The notes: generated from the sequence alone by a model not told the origin. Positions 1 to 5,335 are shown, counted from the stretch's first letter. The stretch: 6,864 nt of DNA from CAYLHS01 sp964383535 (GCA_964383535.1 CAYLHS010000098.1:1-6864), one strand, 5' to 3'. Made by a program: numbers and translations.

Positions 1-139
1 CGAGGATGTGGCGGATCGGGCTGTCGTAGAGAGGATCGTAGGCAGGCAGGATCGCGCCCCCGGGCACACCGAAGATGGTTTCGACGCCTTCCCTCTCGAG
101 GGAAGTGATCAGGGTTTCGGCTCCAGTTCTCTTGGTCAA
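1..139 (-). CDS. ilvB: Acetolactate synthase large subunit, N-terminal fragment (runs off the window)
   Basis: The minus strand from 139 gives 46 codons matching the start of the thiamine-diphosphate enzyme acetolactate synthase. After a short tail come GAETLITSLEREGVETIFG and the hallmark segment VPGGAILPAYDPLYDS, followed by IRHIL at the edge. This is the N-terminal cofactor-binding (PYR) domain; the catalytic Glu, normally just after IRHIL, lies outside the window. The enzyme makes acetolactate or acetohydroxybutyrate, the committed step to valine/leucine and isoleucine. The start chosen is TTG at 139-137: it has GAGG (151-148) 8 nt upstream, no better in-frame start is nearby, and the length before GAETL suits the family. 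The gene lies behind an Ile/Leu/Val leader peptide and a terminator (168-260), which supports the identification. ilvN and ilvC are often next in such operons but cannot be seen here. Confidence 0.93.
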   Translation of the reverse strand, partial: MTKRTGAETLITSLEREGVETIFGVPGGAILPAYDPLYDSPIRHIL

Positions 140-167
140 GGGGTGATCCTCAGGTCGGTTGGGGTGT

Positions 168-195
168 AAGAAAACCCTCCTTTGTGGGGAGGGCT
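168..195 (-). terminator. Intrinsic terminator in the ilvB leader (attenuator)
   Basis: Read on the minus strand, AGCCCTCC (195-188), loop CCACAAA and GGAGGGTT (180-173) form an 8-bp stem (six GC pairs, one G-U and one or two A-U at the base). The stem runs into a U-rich tail, TTTTCTT (174-168). It lies 33 nt after the leader peptide stop codon and 29 nt before the ilvB TTG. A terminator placed between a promoter and its own gene, just after an Ile/Leu/Val leader peptide, is the standard arrangement for ribosome-mediated attenuation of ilvB operons. Confidence 0.8.
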
Positions 196-196
196 G

Positions 197-233
197 AGGT
201 GCACACACACCGGGTTGGGCGTGTGTGCTACCT
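197..233 (-). promoter_or_regulatory. Leader hairpin upstream of the ilvB terminator
   Basis: On the minus strand AGGT-A-GCACACAC (233-221) pairs with GTGTGTGC-ACCT (208-197): 12 base pairs with one bulged A and a 12-nt loop. The 5' arm overlaps the last sense codon and the stop codon of the leader peptide, so a ribosome at that stop would disrupt it, while one stalled earlier at the Ile codons might let it form. It ends 1 nt before the terminator stem and is not strictly exclusive with it by base pairing. Its role (antiterminator, pause or spacer hairpin) is therefore inferred. A competing pairing of the leader's 5' end (TGAGG and CACAC, 259-250) with 206-195 is also possible and would break this hairpin. 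Confidence 0.6.
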
Positions 234-260
234 GATTACGAGGATGAAAGTGTGCCTCAT
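228..260 (-). CDS. Ile/Leu/Val leader peptide of the ilvB operon
   Basis: Ten codons followed by TAG encode MRHTFILVIR. Residues 6-9 are Ile-Leu-Val-Ile, the three products of the pathway in consecutive codons (ATC CTC GTA ATC). The ORF sits between a promoter (270-299) and a hairpin plus terminator (168-233), so it is best read as an attenuation leader peptide and not as a functional protein. Scarcity of any one of the three charged tRNAs would stall a ribosome within this run. Only nine bases separate the -10 hexamer from the ATG, and no Shine-Dalgarno site can fit, so the mRNA is probably leaderless or has a 5' end of a very few bases. It is too short for ordinary gene finders. Confidence 0.85.
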   Translation of the reverse strand: MRHTFILVIR

Positions 261-269
261 TAGCCGATG

Positions 270-299
270 AACCTACTGTCACCGCGGGGATCTTGTCAA
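270..299 (-). promoter_or_regulatory. ilvB promoter (-35 TTGACA, -10 TAGGTT)
   Basis: The minus strand has a perfect -35 TTGACA (299-294), an 18-bp spacer and TAGGTT (275-270), which fits the actinobacterial TANNNT -10 form. Transcription would start around 264-260, at or just before the leader peptide ATG. It stands back to back with the proposed ilvD promoter; the two -35 elements are 12 bp apart. Confidence 0.8.
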
Positions 300-311
300 G
301 GAGTGCTCGCG

Positions 312-341
312 CCGACGGCACGAGGTTCAGCTGCGTAAGAT
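312..341 (+). promoter_or_regulatory. Proposed ilvD promoter giving a leaderless mRNA
   Basis: TAAGAT (336-341) is a good -10 hexamer lying exactly 7 nt before the ilvD ATG, so the A of the ATG is a natural transcription start. An 18-bp spacer upstream lies CCGACG (312-317), a weak -35 matching three of six consensus bases. No Shine-Dalgarno site is found close to the ATG, which fits a leaderless transcript, a common form in actinobacteria. The alternative is a promoter further upstream within 240-300 with poorly conserved elements. Confidence 0.55.
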
Positions 342-348
342 CGTCGCC

Positions 349-2016
349 ATGACATCGAAAATCCACTCCCAGGACGTCACCGAAGGCTCTTCGAAAGCAG
401 GTGCCCGCGCCATGCTCCGTGCGGTGGGACTCACCGAAGATGACTTCGCCAAACCACAGATCGGAGTCGTTTCCGCCGGGAACGAGGTGACGCCCTGCAA
501 TCTGAGCGGTCCACGCCTCTCTCGCAGCGCCAAGCAGGGGGTGCGTGATCTGGGAGGTGTCGGTCTGGTCTTCAGCACCATCGCGGTGTCCGACGGGATC
601 GCCATGGGCCACGAGGGGATGCGCGCCTCGCTCGTCTCCCGTGAGGTGATTGCCGACTCCGTCGAGTTGGTCATGCACGCAGAGCGGTTCGACGGCATGG
701 TCACCATCGCAGGCTGCGACAAGTCCCTTCCCGGGATGTTGATGGCGGCGGCCCGAACGAACTTGCCGAGTGTGTTCCTCTACGGGGGTTCGAGTCTGCC
801 GGGGAGGTGGCGGGGAAAGGACATCTCGATCGTTGACGTCTTCGAGGGCATCGGCGCCTTCTCGGAAGGAACCCTCTCGAAGGAAGAGCTGCTCGAGATC
901 GAGCGCAACGCCTGCCCGGGTGAGGGGTCGTGCGCCGGGATGTTCACTGCCAACACCATGGCTTCCGTCGGCGAAGCGATCGGAATGTCCCTACCGGGGT
1001 CGGCGACGGTTCCTGCCTCCGACCCTCGTCTCGACGAATTCGCGACCGCTTCGGGCAGGGCGGTAATGAGGCTCCTCGACGCGGATATCCGACCGCGACA
1101 GATCATGACCCGGCCCGCGTTCGAGAATGCCATCACTGCCGTCATGGCGCTGGGCGGTTCCACGAACGCCGTTTTGCACCTGCTGGCCATCGCGCACGAA
1201 GCAAAGGTCGATCTGACCCTCGAAGACTTCGATCGCATCTCACGGCGTACACCCCACATCGGTGATCTCAAGCCGTTCGGGCGCTATCACATGGTCGACC
1301 TCGACAGAATCGGTGGTATGCCTGTGGTCCTGAAGGTGCTGCTCGATGCCGGCTTGTTGGCGGGCGGCGTCCTCACCGTTACCGGCTCGACCATGGAGGA
1401 GAATCTCGCGGATGTCGAGATCCCGGTCACCCAGGACGTGCTGGCACCGGCGCATCGCCCGCTTGCGAACGAAGGTGGAATAGCCATCTTGCGAGGCTCT
1501 CTCGCCCCCGAAGGTGCCGTGGTCAAGGTTGCAGGTATCGATTTCGACACGTTCGAGGGCCCTGCCCGCGTGTTCGACGGAGAGCAGGATGCGCTCGACG
1601 CTTTGTTCGAACATAGGATCAAGCATGGGGATGTCGTTGTCATCCGCACAGAAGGCCCGAAGGGTGGACCAGGGATGCGGGAAATGCTTCAGATCACGGC
1701 GGCGATCAAGGGTGCGGGGCTGGGCAAGGATGTGATGCTCATCACCGATGGTCGATTCTCCGGTGGCACTACGGGACTGTGTATCGGGCACGTCGCTCCC
1801 GAATCCGAAGAAGGGGGGCCACTGGCCCTCGTCGAGGAAGGTGACCATGTCCGGGTCGACATTCCTGGTCGCACCCTCGACCTCCTGGTGGACGAGGCGA
1901 CGCTCGCACGCCGGTTGGAACACTGGACCCCTCGCTCACCCAGGTACCCGACCGGGGCACTGGCCAAGTATGCGCGCCTGGTCGGCTCGGCGGGAAAGGG
2001 CGCCGTCACCGGCTGA
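349..2016 (+). CDS. ilvD: Dihydroxy-acid dehydratase (IlvD)
   Basis: A 555-residue protein of normal length for the IlvD/Edd family. It dehydrates 2,3-dihydroxy-isovalerate and 2,3-dihydroxy-3-methylvalerate to the 2-keto acids that precede valine/leucine and isoleucine, in the cytoplasm. Three cysteines at family cluster positions are present: C50 (TPCN), C123 (GCDKSLPG) and C195 (GSCAG), consistent with the [2Fe-2S] type. K125 is the expected carbamylated metal-binding lysine. Other signatures are GGSTNAVLHLLAIAHEA (269-285), GPKGGPGMREML (437-448) and TDGRFSGGTTGL (466-477), in which S471 is the expected catalytic base. The start is the first in-frame ATG; VTEG at residues 10-13 and RAMLRAVG after it sit where the family has them. 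The segment usually SSWNE reads SAGNE here (residues 42-46). It is transcribed away from ilvB, probably from a leaderless mRNA. Confidence 0.97.
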   Translation: MTSKIHSQDVTEGSSKAGARAMLRAVGLTEDDFAKPQIGVVSAGNEVTPCNLSGPRLSRSAKQGVRDLGGVGLVFSTIAVSDGIAMGHEGMRASLVSREVIADSVELVMHAERFDGMVTIAGCDKSLPGMLMAAARTNLPSVFLYGGSSLPGRWRGKDISIVDVFEGIGAFSEGTLSKEELLEIERNACPGEGSCAGMFTANTMASVGEAIGMSLPGSATVPASDPRLDEFATASGRAVMRLLDADIRPRQIMTRPAFENAITAVMALGGSTNAVLHLLAIAHEAKVDLTLEDFDRISRRTPHIGDLKPFGRYHMVDLDRIGGMPVVLKVLLDAGLLAGGVLTVTGSTMEENLADVEIPVTQDVLAPAHRPLANEGGIAILRGSLAPEGAVVKVAGIDFDTFEGPARVFDGEQDALDALFEHRIKHGDVVVIRTEGPKGGPGMREMLQITAAIKGAGLGKDVMLITDGRFSGGTTGLCIGHVAPESEEGGPLALVEEGDHVRVDIPGRTLDLLVDEATLARRLEHWTPRSPRYPTGALAKYARLVGSAGKGAVTG

Positions 2017-2033
2017 GCAACTCGAGCCGAGAC

Positions 2034-2059
2034 CCGCGGTGATCGTGTATCCACCGCGG
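2034..2059. terminator. Inverted repeat between convergent ilvD and metX, possible bidirectional terminator
   Basis: CCGCGGTG (2034-2041) and CACCGCGG (2052-2059) form a perfect 8-bp GC-rich stem with a 10-nt loop, 17 nt after the ilvD stop. No T-run follows on either strand, so it is not a standard intrinsic terminator. Its position between two converging genes suggests a role in ending or trimming both transcripts, but this is inferred from position and symmetry only. Confidence 0.45.
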
Positions 2060-2074
2060 CTGTCGACGATCGAC

Positions 2075-2133
2075 CTCGCCTGGTCTTCGTGTCTGACCTA
2101 CGCGGACGCCACGATCGACCGGAACCAGGCGAG
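2075..2133. repeat. 10-bp inverted repeat across the metX stop codon
   Basis: CTCGCCTGGT (2075-2084) and ACCAGGCGAG (2124-2133) are perfect inverse copies 39 nt apart, and the right arm lies inside the metX 3' end. Next to each arm there is also a direct copy of ACGATCGACC (2066-2075 and 2111-2120). Transcripts from either strand could fold here, so this may add to the 2034-2059 hairpin as a transcript-end structure. Confidence 0.4.
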
Positions 2134-3168
2134 TTGAGCTGCACCGAATACGGCGTCTTGGGACATCGAAATGCGCCGGCGGAAACCAGTGATGGCTCGG
2201 TTGAGTTGCGAGGTTTCGATGAGGAATGCGTCGTGGCCCTGAGGTGCCGGAAGCAGGTGGAACTCTGCGTTTGGCAACGCGGCCGCCAGCGTACGAACCT
2301 CCTCCTGGGGATACAGAACGTCGGAGGAAACTCCAACGACGAGGGCAGGAGCTCCAATCGCGCTCGGGTCGATCTGGTAGTGGTCCATCGCGTCGATGAG
2401 CGACAGGTAGCTGTTTGCATCGAATCGTTCGACCAGCTTGTCACCCTGATATCGAAGGTACGACTGGGCTGCATAGACGTCGTCGGAGGAGTCCCGTCCG
2501 AATCTGCTGCCGAAGTCGTCCGGGCTGCGGTAGCTGCACATGGCGATCATCCGCGCGGTTGACAAGCCGGACGTCGGGGGCCGCGTCGGAGCGTATCGTC
2601 CATCTCGGAATCTGTGATCGCCGACTATGGCGGCGCGCTGGGCTTCGGAGAGGGCGAGAGCCCATGCAGACTGTGCCGCTCCTACCCCGATCGGAACGAT
2701 GGCGTCAACCATCTCGGGATACCGTTCGGCCCAGCGCAGTGTCTGCATACCTCCCATGGAGCCACCAATCACCAGTTCGAGTCTCTTCACACCTAGATGG
2801 TCGAGAAGGAGTTTCTGGAGGCGGACCATGTCATCGATCGTCACGGCGGGAAAGTCGGGACCGTATCGAATCCCGGCGGGCGAGACATCGCTCGGGCCCG
2901 TTGTGCCGTAGCAGCTCCCGAGAACGTTGGACGACACGATGTAGTCACGTTCAGGATCGAATGTCGACCCTCTTCCGAACATGCCTCTCCACCAATCATC
3001 CGCGTCTGCCGACCCAGTCAACGCGTGGCAGATCAGAACAGCCGACGGCGCCGGCCGTCCCCATGTGCGATAGGCGACACGAACGCCGCCGAGCTTCCCA
3101 CCCCGGGAAAGCGTGAACGGTCCATCGACCTCGAAGAAACGGGTTGCCGGCGAGATCGTGTACGTCAT
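2098..3168 (-). CDS. metX: Homoserine O-acyltransferase, MetX family (probably O-acetyltransferase)
   Basis: A 356-residue alpha/beta-hydrolase-fold protein, close to the usual length for this family. It transfers an acyl group, normally acetyl from acetyl-CoA, to the hydroxyl of homoserine and so activates it for sulfur addition. The catalytic triad is visible: S137 in the elbow GGSMGG (135-140), D283 in SSDVLYP and H312 in GHDAF. HALTGSADADDWW (48-60) and GTTGPSDVSP (88-97) are family signatures. The start is ATG at 3168-3166: its ATGA overlaps the metY stop, and AAGGGG lies 7 nt upstream inside metY. The reading frame continues far upstream, but only as a shadow of metY. Whether the donor is acetyl- or succinyl-CoA cannot be settled from motifs alone; the metY partner favours acetyl. 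Confidence 0.95.
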   Translation of the reverse strand: MTYTISPATRFFEVDGPFTLSRGGKLGGVRVAYRTWGRPAPSAVLICHALTGSADADDWWRGMFGRGSTFDPERDYIVSSNVLGSCYGTTGPSDVSPAGIRYGPDFPAVTIDDMVRLQKLLLDHLGVKRLELVIGGSMGGMQTLRWAERYPEMVDAIVPIGVGAAQSAWALALSEAQRAAIVGDHRFRDGRYAPTRPPTSGLSTARMIAMCSYRSPDDFGSRFGRDSSDDVYAAQSYLRYQGDKLVERFDANSYLSLIDAMDHYQIDPSAIGAPALVVGVSSDVLYPQEEVRTLAAALPNAEFHLLPAPQGHDAFLIETSQLNRAITGFRRRISMSQDAVFGAAQLAWFRSIVASA

Positions 3169-4484
3169 GTCACTACCCCTTGCGGGACAGCTCGTGCGAA
3201 TGCACCGTCGAAGTCGGCCTTGAGGTCGTCGATGTGCTCGATTCCGACCGACACCCTGATGAGATCGTCGGTCACGCCGGCTCTCAGCTGCTCTTCGGCA
3301 CTCAGCTGCTGGTGTGTGGTCGATGCTGGGTGGATGACGAGTGTTTTCGCGTCGCCGACGTTGGCCACGTGCGAGGCGAGGTGCACGCTGTCGATGAACC
3401 GCTGAGCGGCGGGCGAACCTCCTTCTATTCCGAAGGCGAGCACCCCGCCGTAGCCGTTGCGGAGGAGCCTGGTGGCATTCTCGTGGTAGGGGTGTTCCGG
3501 CAGTCCCGGATAGTCGACCCATGTGACCAGCTCGTGGACTTGGAGCCACTTCGCAAGGTCGAGCGCGTTGTCGACGTGGCGTTGCACGCGCAGCGACAGC
3601 GTTTCCACGCCTTGGAGGAGGAGAAACGCGTTGAACGGGCTCAAGGCCGCTCCGATGTCCCGCAGACCCTCGACCCGGGCGCGAATGGCGAACGCGATGT
3701 TGCCGAACGGGCCATCGGGGCCGAACACGTCGCTGAACACGAGCCCGTGGTAGCCCGGAGAGGGGTCCGTGAACACGGGGAAGCGGCCGCTGCGCCAGTC
3801 GAAGTTGCCCGAGTCGACGATCACTCCTCCGATGGAGGTGCCGTGGCCCCCGATCCACTTCGTCGCCGAGGCCACCACGATGTCGGCGCCATGATCGATC
3901 GGGCGGCAGAGGTATCCGGCCGCACCGAACGTGTTGTCCACGATGAGTGGGATGCCGGCGTCGTGGGCAATGGTGGCGAGCGCTGGCAGATCCGGAACGT
4001 TGAACCGAGGGTTGCCAATGGTCTCGACGTAGAGCGCTTTCGTGTCGTCGTCGATCAGATCGACGAACGCTGCAGGATCGTCACCATCGACGAACCGGGT
4101 TTCGATGCCGAGACGAGCGAGGGTGACCTTGAACTGATTGTGGGTACCGCCGTACAGGTAGCTCGTCGACACGATGTTGTCGCCGACACCCGCCAACGTT
4201 GTCAAGGCGGTGAACTGTGCCGCCTGTCCGGAAGCGGTCCCAACCGCAGCTACGCCTCCTTCGAGCGCCGCGATACGCTTCTCGAACACATCGGTGGTGG
4301 GGTTCATGATGCGGGTGTAGATGTTGCCGAACTCCTCCAGAGCGAAGAGCCGGGCGGCATGCGCAGAGTCGTCGAACGTGTACGACGTCGTCTGGTAGAT
4401 CGGGACCGCTCTGGCATGTGCGCCTTGGTCGGGTTCCTGCCCCGCGTGGAGTTGCAGGGTTTCGAAGCGGTAGTCGGTTGTCAT
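3165..4484 (-). CDS. metY: O-acetylhomoserine sulfhydrylase (MetY)
   Basis: A 439-residue PLP enzyme of the Cys/Met-metabolism family, full length for MetY and longer than typical MetB or MetC (about 380-400). It joins O-acetylhomoserine and sulfide to give homocysteine, the direct-sulfhydrylation route to methionine. K209 in SATKWIGGHGTSIGG forms the PLP Schiff base and D183 in VDNTFGA contacts the pyridine nitrogen. YTRIMNPTTDVFEKRIAALEG (56-76) and RVSVGIEHIDDL (410-421) are standard; R410 is the expected substrate-carboxylate residue. The start is ATG 4484-4482, with the strong Shine-Dalgarno GGAGGAG (4494-4488) just before it and an N-terminus (FETLQLHAGQ) aligned with the family. It is first in a metY-metX pair, ending in an ATGA overlap with metX. 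Its Shine-Dalgarno site can be buried in an RNA hairpin (see 4488-4537), and a Met/Cys leader ORF lies upstream. Confidence 0.96.
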   Translation of the reverse strand: MTTDYRFETLQLHAGQEPDQGAHARAVPIYQTTSYTFDDSAHAARLFALEEFGNIYTRIMNPTTDVFEKRIAALEGGVAAVGTASGQAAQFTALTTLAGVGDNIVSTSYLYGGTHNQFKVTLARLGIETRFVDGDDPAAFVDLIDDDTKALYVETIGNPRFNVPDLPALATIAHDAGIPLIVDNTFGAAGYLCRPIDHGADIVVASATKWIGGHGTSIGGVIVDSGNFDWRSGRFPVFTDPSPGYHGLVFSDVFGPDGPFGNIAFAIRARVEGLRDIGAALSPFNAFLLLQGVETLSLRVQRHVDNALDLAKWLQVHELVTWVDYPGLPEHPYHENATRLLRNGYGGVLAFGIEGGSPAAQRFIDSVHLASHVANVGDAKTLVIHPASTTHQQLSAEEQLRAGVTDDLIRVSVGIEHIDDLKADFDGAFARAVPQGVVT

Positions 4485-4487
4485 GTT

Positions 4488-4537
4488 CTCCTCCGGTTCT
4501 CCGGGGGAGCGGCATTCCGCGAAAAGGACCCGCTCCC
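4488..4537 (-). promoter_or_regulatory. Proposed RNA switch hiding or exposing the metY Shine-Dalgarno site
   Basis: Two hairpins compete on the minus-strand RNA. Sequestering form: CTCCCCCGG (4509-4501), loop AGAA, CCGGAGGAG (4496-4488); eight pairs and one C-A mismatch, burying the whole Shine-Dalgarno GGAGGAG. Freeing form: GGGAGCGG (4537-4530) with CCGCTCCC (4512-4505), a perfect 8-bp stem. Both need 4509-4505, so they exclude each other. No U-run follows, so control would act on translation and not termination. The freeing arm 4537-4532 can itself be captured by the leader ORF region (see 4532-4609), linking the switch to leader translation. Confidence 0.6.
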
Positions 4538-4609
4538 GATGCCGGTGCGGATCCTCGTTGTTGCTTGGGGTGCTGCTTACACGTCGATATCGCACGGCAT
4601 CTGAGAAGC
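4532..4609 (-). promoter_or_regulatory. Long-range pairing of the Met/Cys leader codons with the switch arm
   Basis: On the minus-strand RNA GATGCC-GTGCG (4601-4591, covering leader codons Met15-Pro-Cys16) pairs with CGCAC-C-GGCATC (4549-4538): 11 Watson-Crick pairs with one bulged C. The stem can extend outward through CTC (4605-4603) with GGG (4537-4535), including one G-U, and GCT (4609-4607) with AGC (4534-4532), with single bulged bases. That extension uses up most of the freeing arm of the switch. A ribosome stalled at the Met-Met-Cys-Met codons (4621-4610) would block the extension. These are hand-drawn pairings without energy calculation. Confidence 0.5.
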
Positions 4610-4642
4610 CATGCACATCATTCGAACATAAGCGGTCTTCAT
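4577..4642 (-). CDS. Met/Cys-rich leader peptide upstream of metYX
   Basis: A 21-codon ORF, ATG 4642 to TAA 4579-4577, begins MKTAYVR and continues MMCMASQMPC (residues 8-17) before ending DIDV. It has five Met codons, four of them internal, and two Cys codons, with Met-Met-Cys-Met in a row. The amino acids match the pathway directly downstream. The ATG lies 10 nt after the -10 box of the metY promoter (4653-4681), so the mRNA may be leaderless or nearly so, as for the ilvB leader peptide. The stop is 92 nt before the metY ATG and in a different frame. Its codons overlap RNA segments that can pair with the metY switch. It is best read as a regulatory leader ORF; a functional small protein is less likely. 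No such leader is known to me by name. Confidence 0.72.
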   Translation of the reverse strand: MKTAYVRMMCMASQMPCDIDV

Positions 4643-4652
4643 GTGATGCAGG

Positions 4653-4681
4653 ACCCTACACGCGACAGCGGGGTCCGTCAA
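4653..4681 (-). promoter_or_regulatory. metYX promoter (-35 TTGACG, -10 TAGGGT)
   Basis: TTGACG (4681-4676), a 17-bp spacer and TAGGGT (4658-4653) make a strong actinobacterial promoter. The expected start is near 4647-4642, giving a leader of about 160 nt before metY that contains the Met/Cys ORF and the switch. It lies 51 nt downstream of the leuD stop, so metYX can be transcribed separately from leuCD. An inverted repeat, GGACCC (4676-4671) and GGGTCC (4656-4651), frames the spacer and overlaps the ends of both hexamers. Confidence 0.78.
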
Positions 4682-4732
4682 CGGATTGCCGAGCGGCCGT
4701 GCCGAAGTGTCCGGCTCGCAACAGCGCGTGAG

Positions 4733-5335
4733 CTAGAGGCTGGGCATGAACGCAGGGCGGTCGGCTTCGAACGCGTCGATCTCCGCACTGTGGTGCAACG
4801 TCATGTCGATGTCGTCGAGCCCGTCCTCGAGGCGACGCTTGAGAAACGGGTCGATCTCGAACCGGGCCCTGAACGACCCCGCGACAACGGTCTGCTCACC
4901 GAGGTCGATCGCCGCTTCGGCGGCGTCGTCCGCCTCTGCGATGCGAGTGAGTTGCCGTATCTCGTCGTCGGTGAGCGTGACGAGCAGGAGACCGATCTTG
5001 GCGCAGTTGCCGGCGAAGATGTCGGCGAACGATGGCGCCACGATGGCCTGGAAACCCCAGTCCATCAGACCCCAAGGAGCGTGCTCTCGCGACGAACCCG
5101 AACCGAAGTTCGGTCCGGTCACGAGGATGCGGGCGTCTCGGTATTCGGGACGGTTGAGGACGAAGTCGGGGTCGAGATCACCATTCGGCGTGCGGCGCCA
5201 GTCGTTGAAGAGAAACTCCCCGTACCCCGTGCGTTCCACCCTTTTGAGGTACTCCTTCGGCATGATTTGGTCGGTGTCGATGTTCGCCCGAGGAAGCGGC
5301 AGCATCCTGCCAACGATGGTGTCGATCGGCTCCAT
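4733..5335 (-). CDS. leuD: 3-isopropylmalate dehydratase small subunit (LeuD)
   Basis: A 200-residue protein, normal length for LeuD. With LeuC it forms the isopropylmalate isomerase that converts 2-isopropylmalate to 3-isopropylmalate in leucine synthesis. It provides the swivelling domain: NIDTDQIMPKEYLK near the N-terminus and GSGSSREHAPWGLMDWGF followed by APSFADIFAGNC in the middle are the family signatures that complete the substrate site. The start is ATG 5335-5333, preceded by GGAGG with a 5-nt spacer. The A of the leuC stop TGA is also the first base of this ATG (TGATG), so reinitiation by ribosomes leaving leuC is likely. The open frame extends upstream inside leuC, but those residues do not resemble LeuD. 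Confidence 0.96.
   Translation of the reverse strand: MEPIDTIVGRMLPLPRANIDTDQIMPKEYLKRVERTGYGEFLFNDWRRTPNGDLDPDFVLNRPEYRDARILVTGPNFGSGSSREHAPWGLMDWGFQAIVAPSFADIFAGNCAKIGLLLVTLTDDEIRQLTRIAEADDAAEAAIDLGEQTVVAGSFRARFEIDPFLKRRLEDGLDDIDMTLHHSAEIDAFEADRPAFMPSL

Noticed and set aside
273..290. ACCGCG segment resembling the T-box antiterminator sequence upstream of ilvD
   Set aside because: Only the ACCGCG part matches, there is no room for stem I or a specifier loop, it overlaps the ilvB promoter, and ilvD seems to be transcribed from further downstream.
136..678. 180-codon open frame on the minus strand through the ilvD start and ilvB leader
   Set aside because: It is antisense to ilvD and crosses the ilvB promoter, leader peptide and terminator; no protein family signature is seen.
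3169..3858. N-terminal extension of metX
   Set aside because: The extra residues are Arg/Pro-rich shadow of metY; the family N-terminus and an ATGA overlap with a binding site fix the start at 3168.
3144..4604. 486-codon open frame on the plus strand, opposite metY
   Set aside because: It is the antisense shadow of metY in GC-rich sequence; the product has no recognisable motif, and metY and metX on the other strand are unambiguous.
4485..4616. 44-residue N-terminal extension of metY from ATG 4616
   Set aside because: The residues do not match MetY, and the strong Shine-Dalgarno site and conserved N-terminus point to 4484.
4485..4647. SAM riboswitch in the metY leader
   Set aside because: None of the conserved SAM-I/SAM-IV core segments that I know could be found; the structure seen is built around the leader ORF and the Shine-Dalgarno site.
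4690..4718. Hairpin after leuD (CGAGC/GCTCG with extra GC pairs) as a leuCD terminator
   Set aside because: The stem is short and bulged, with no U-run; support was too weak to list as a terminator.
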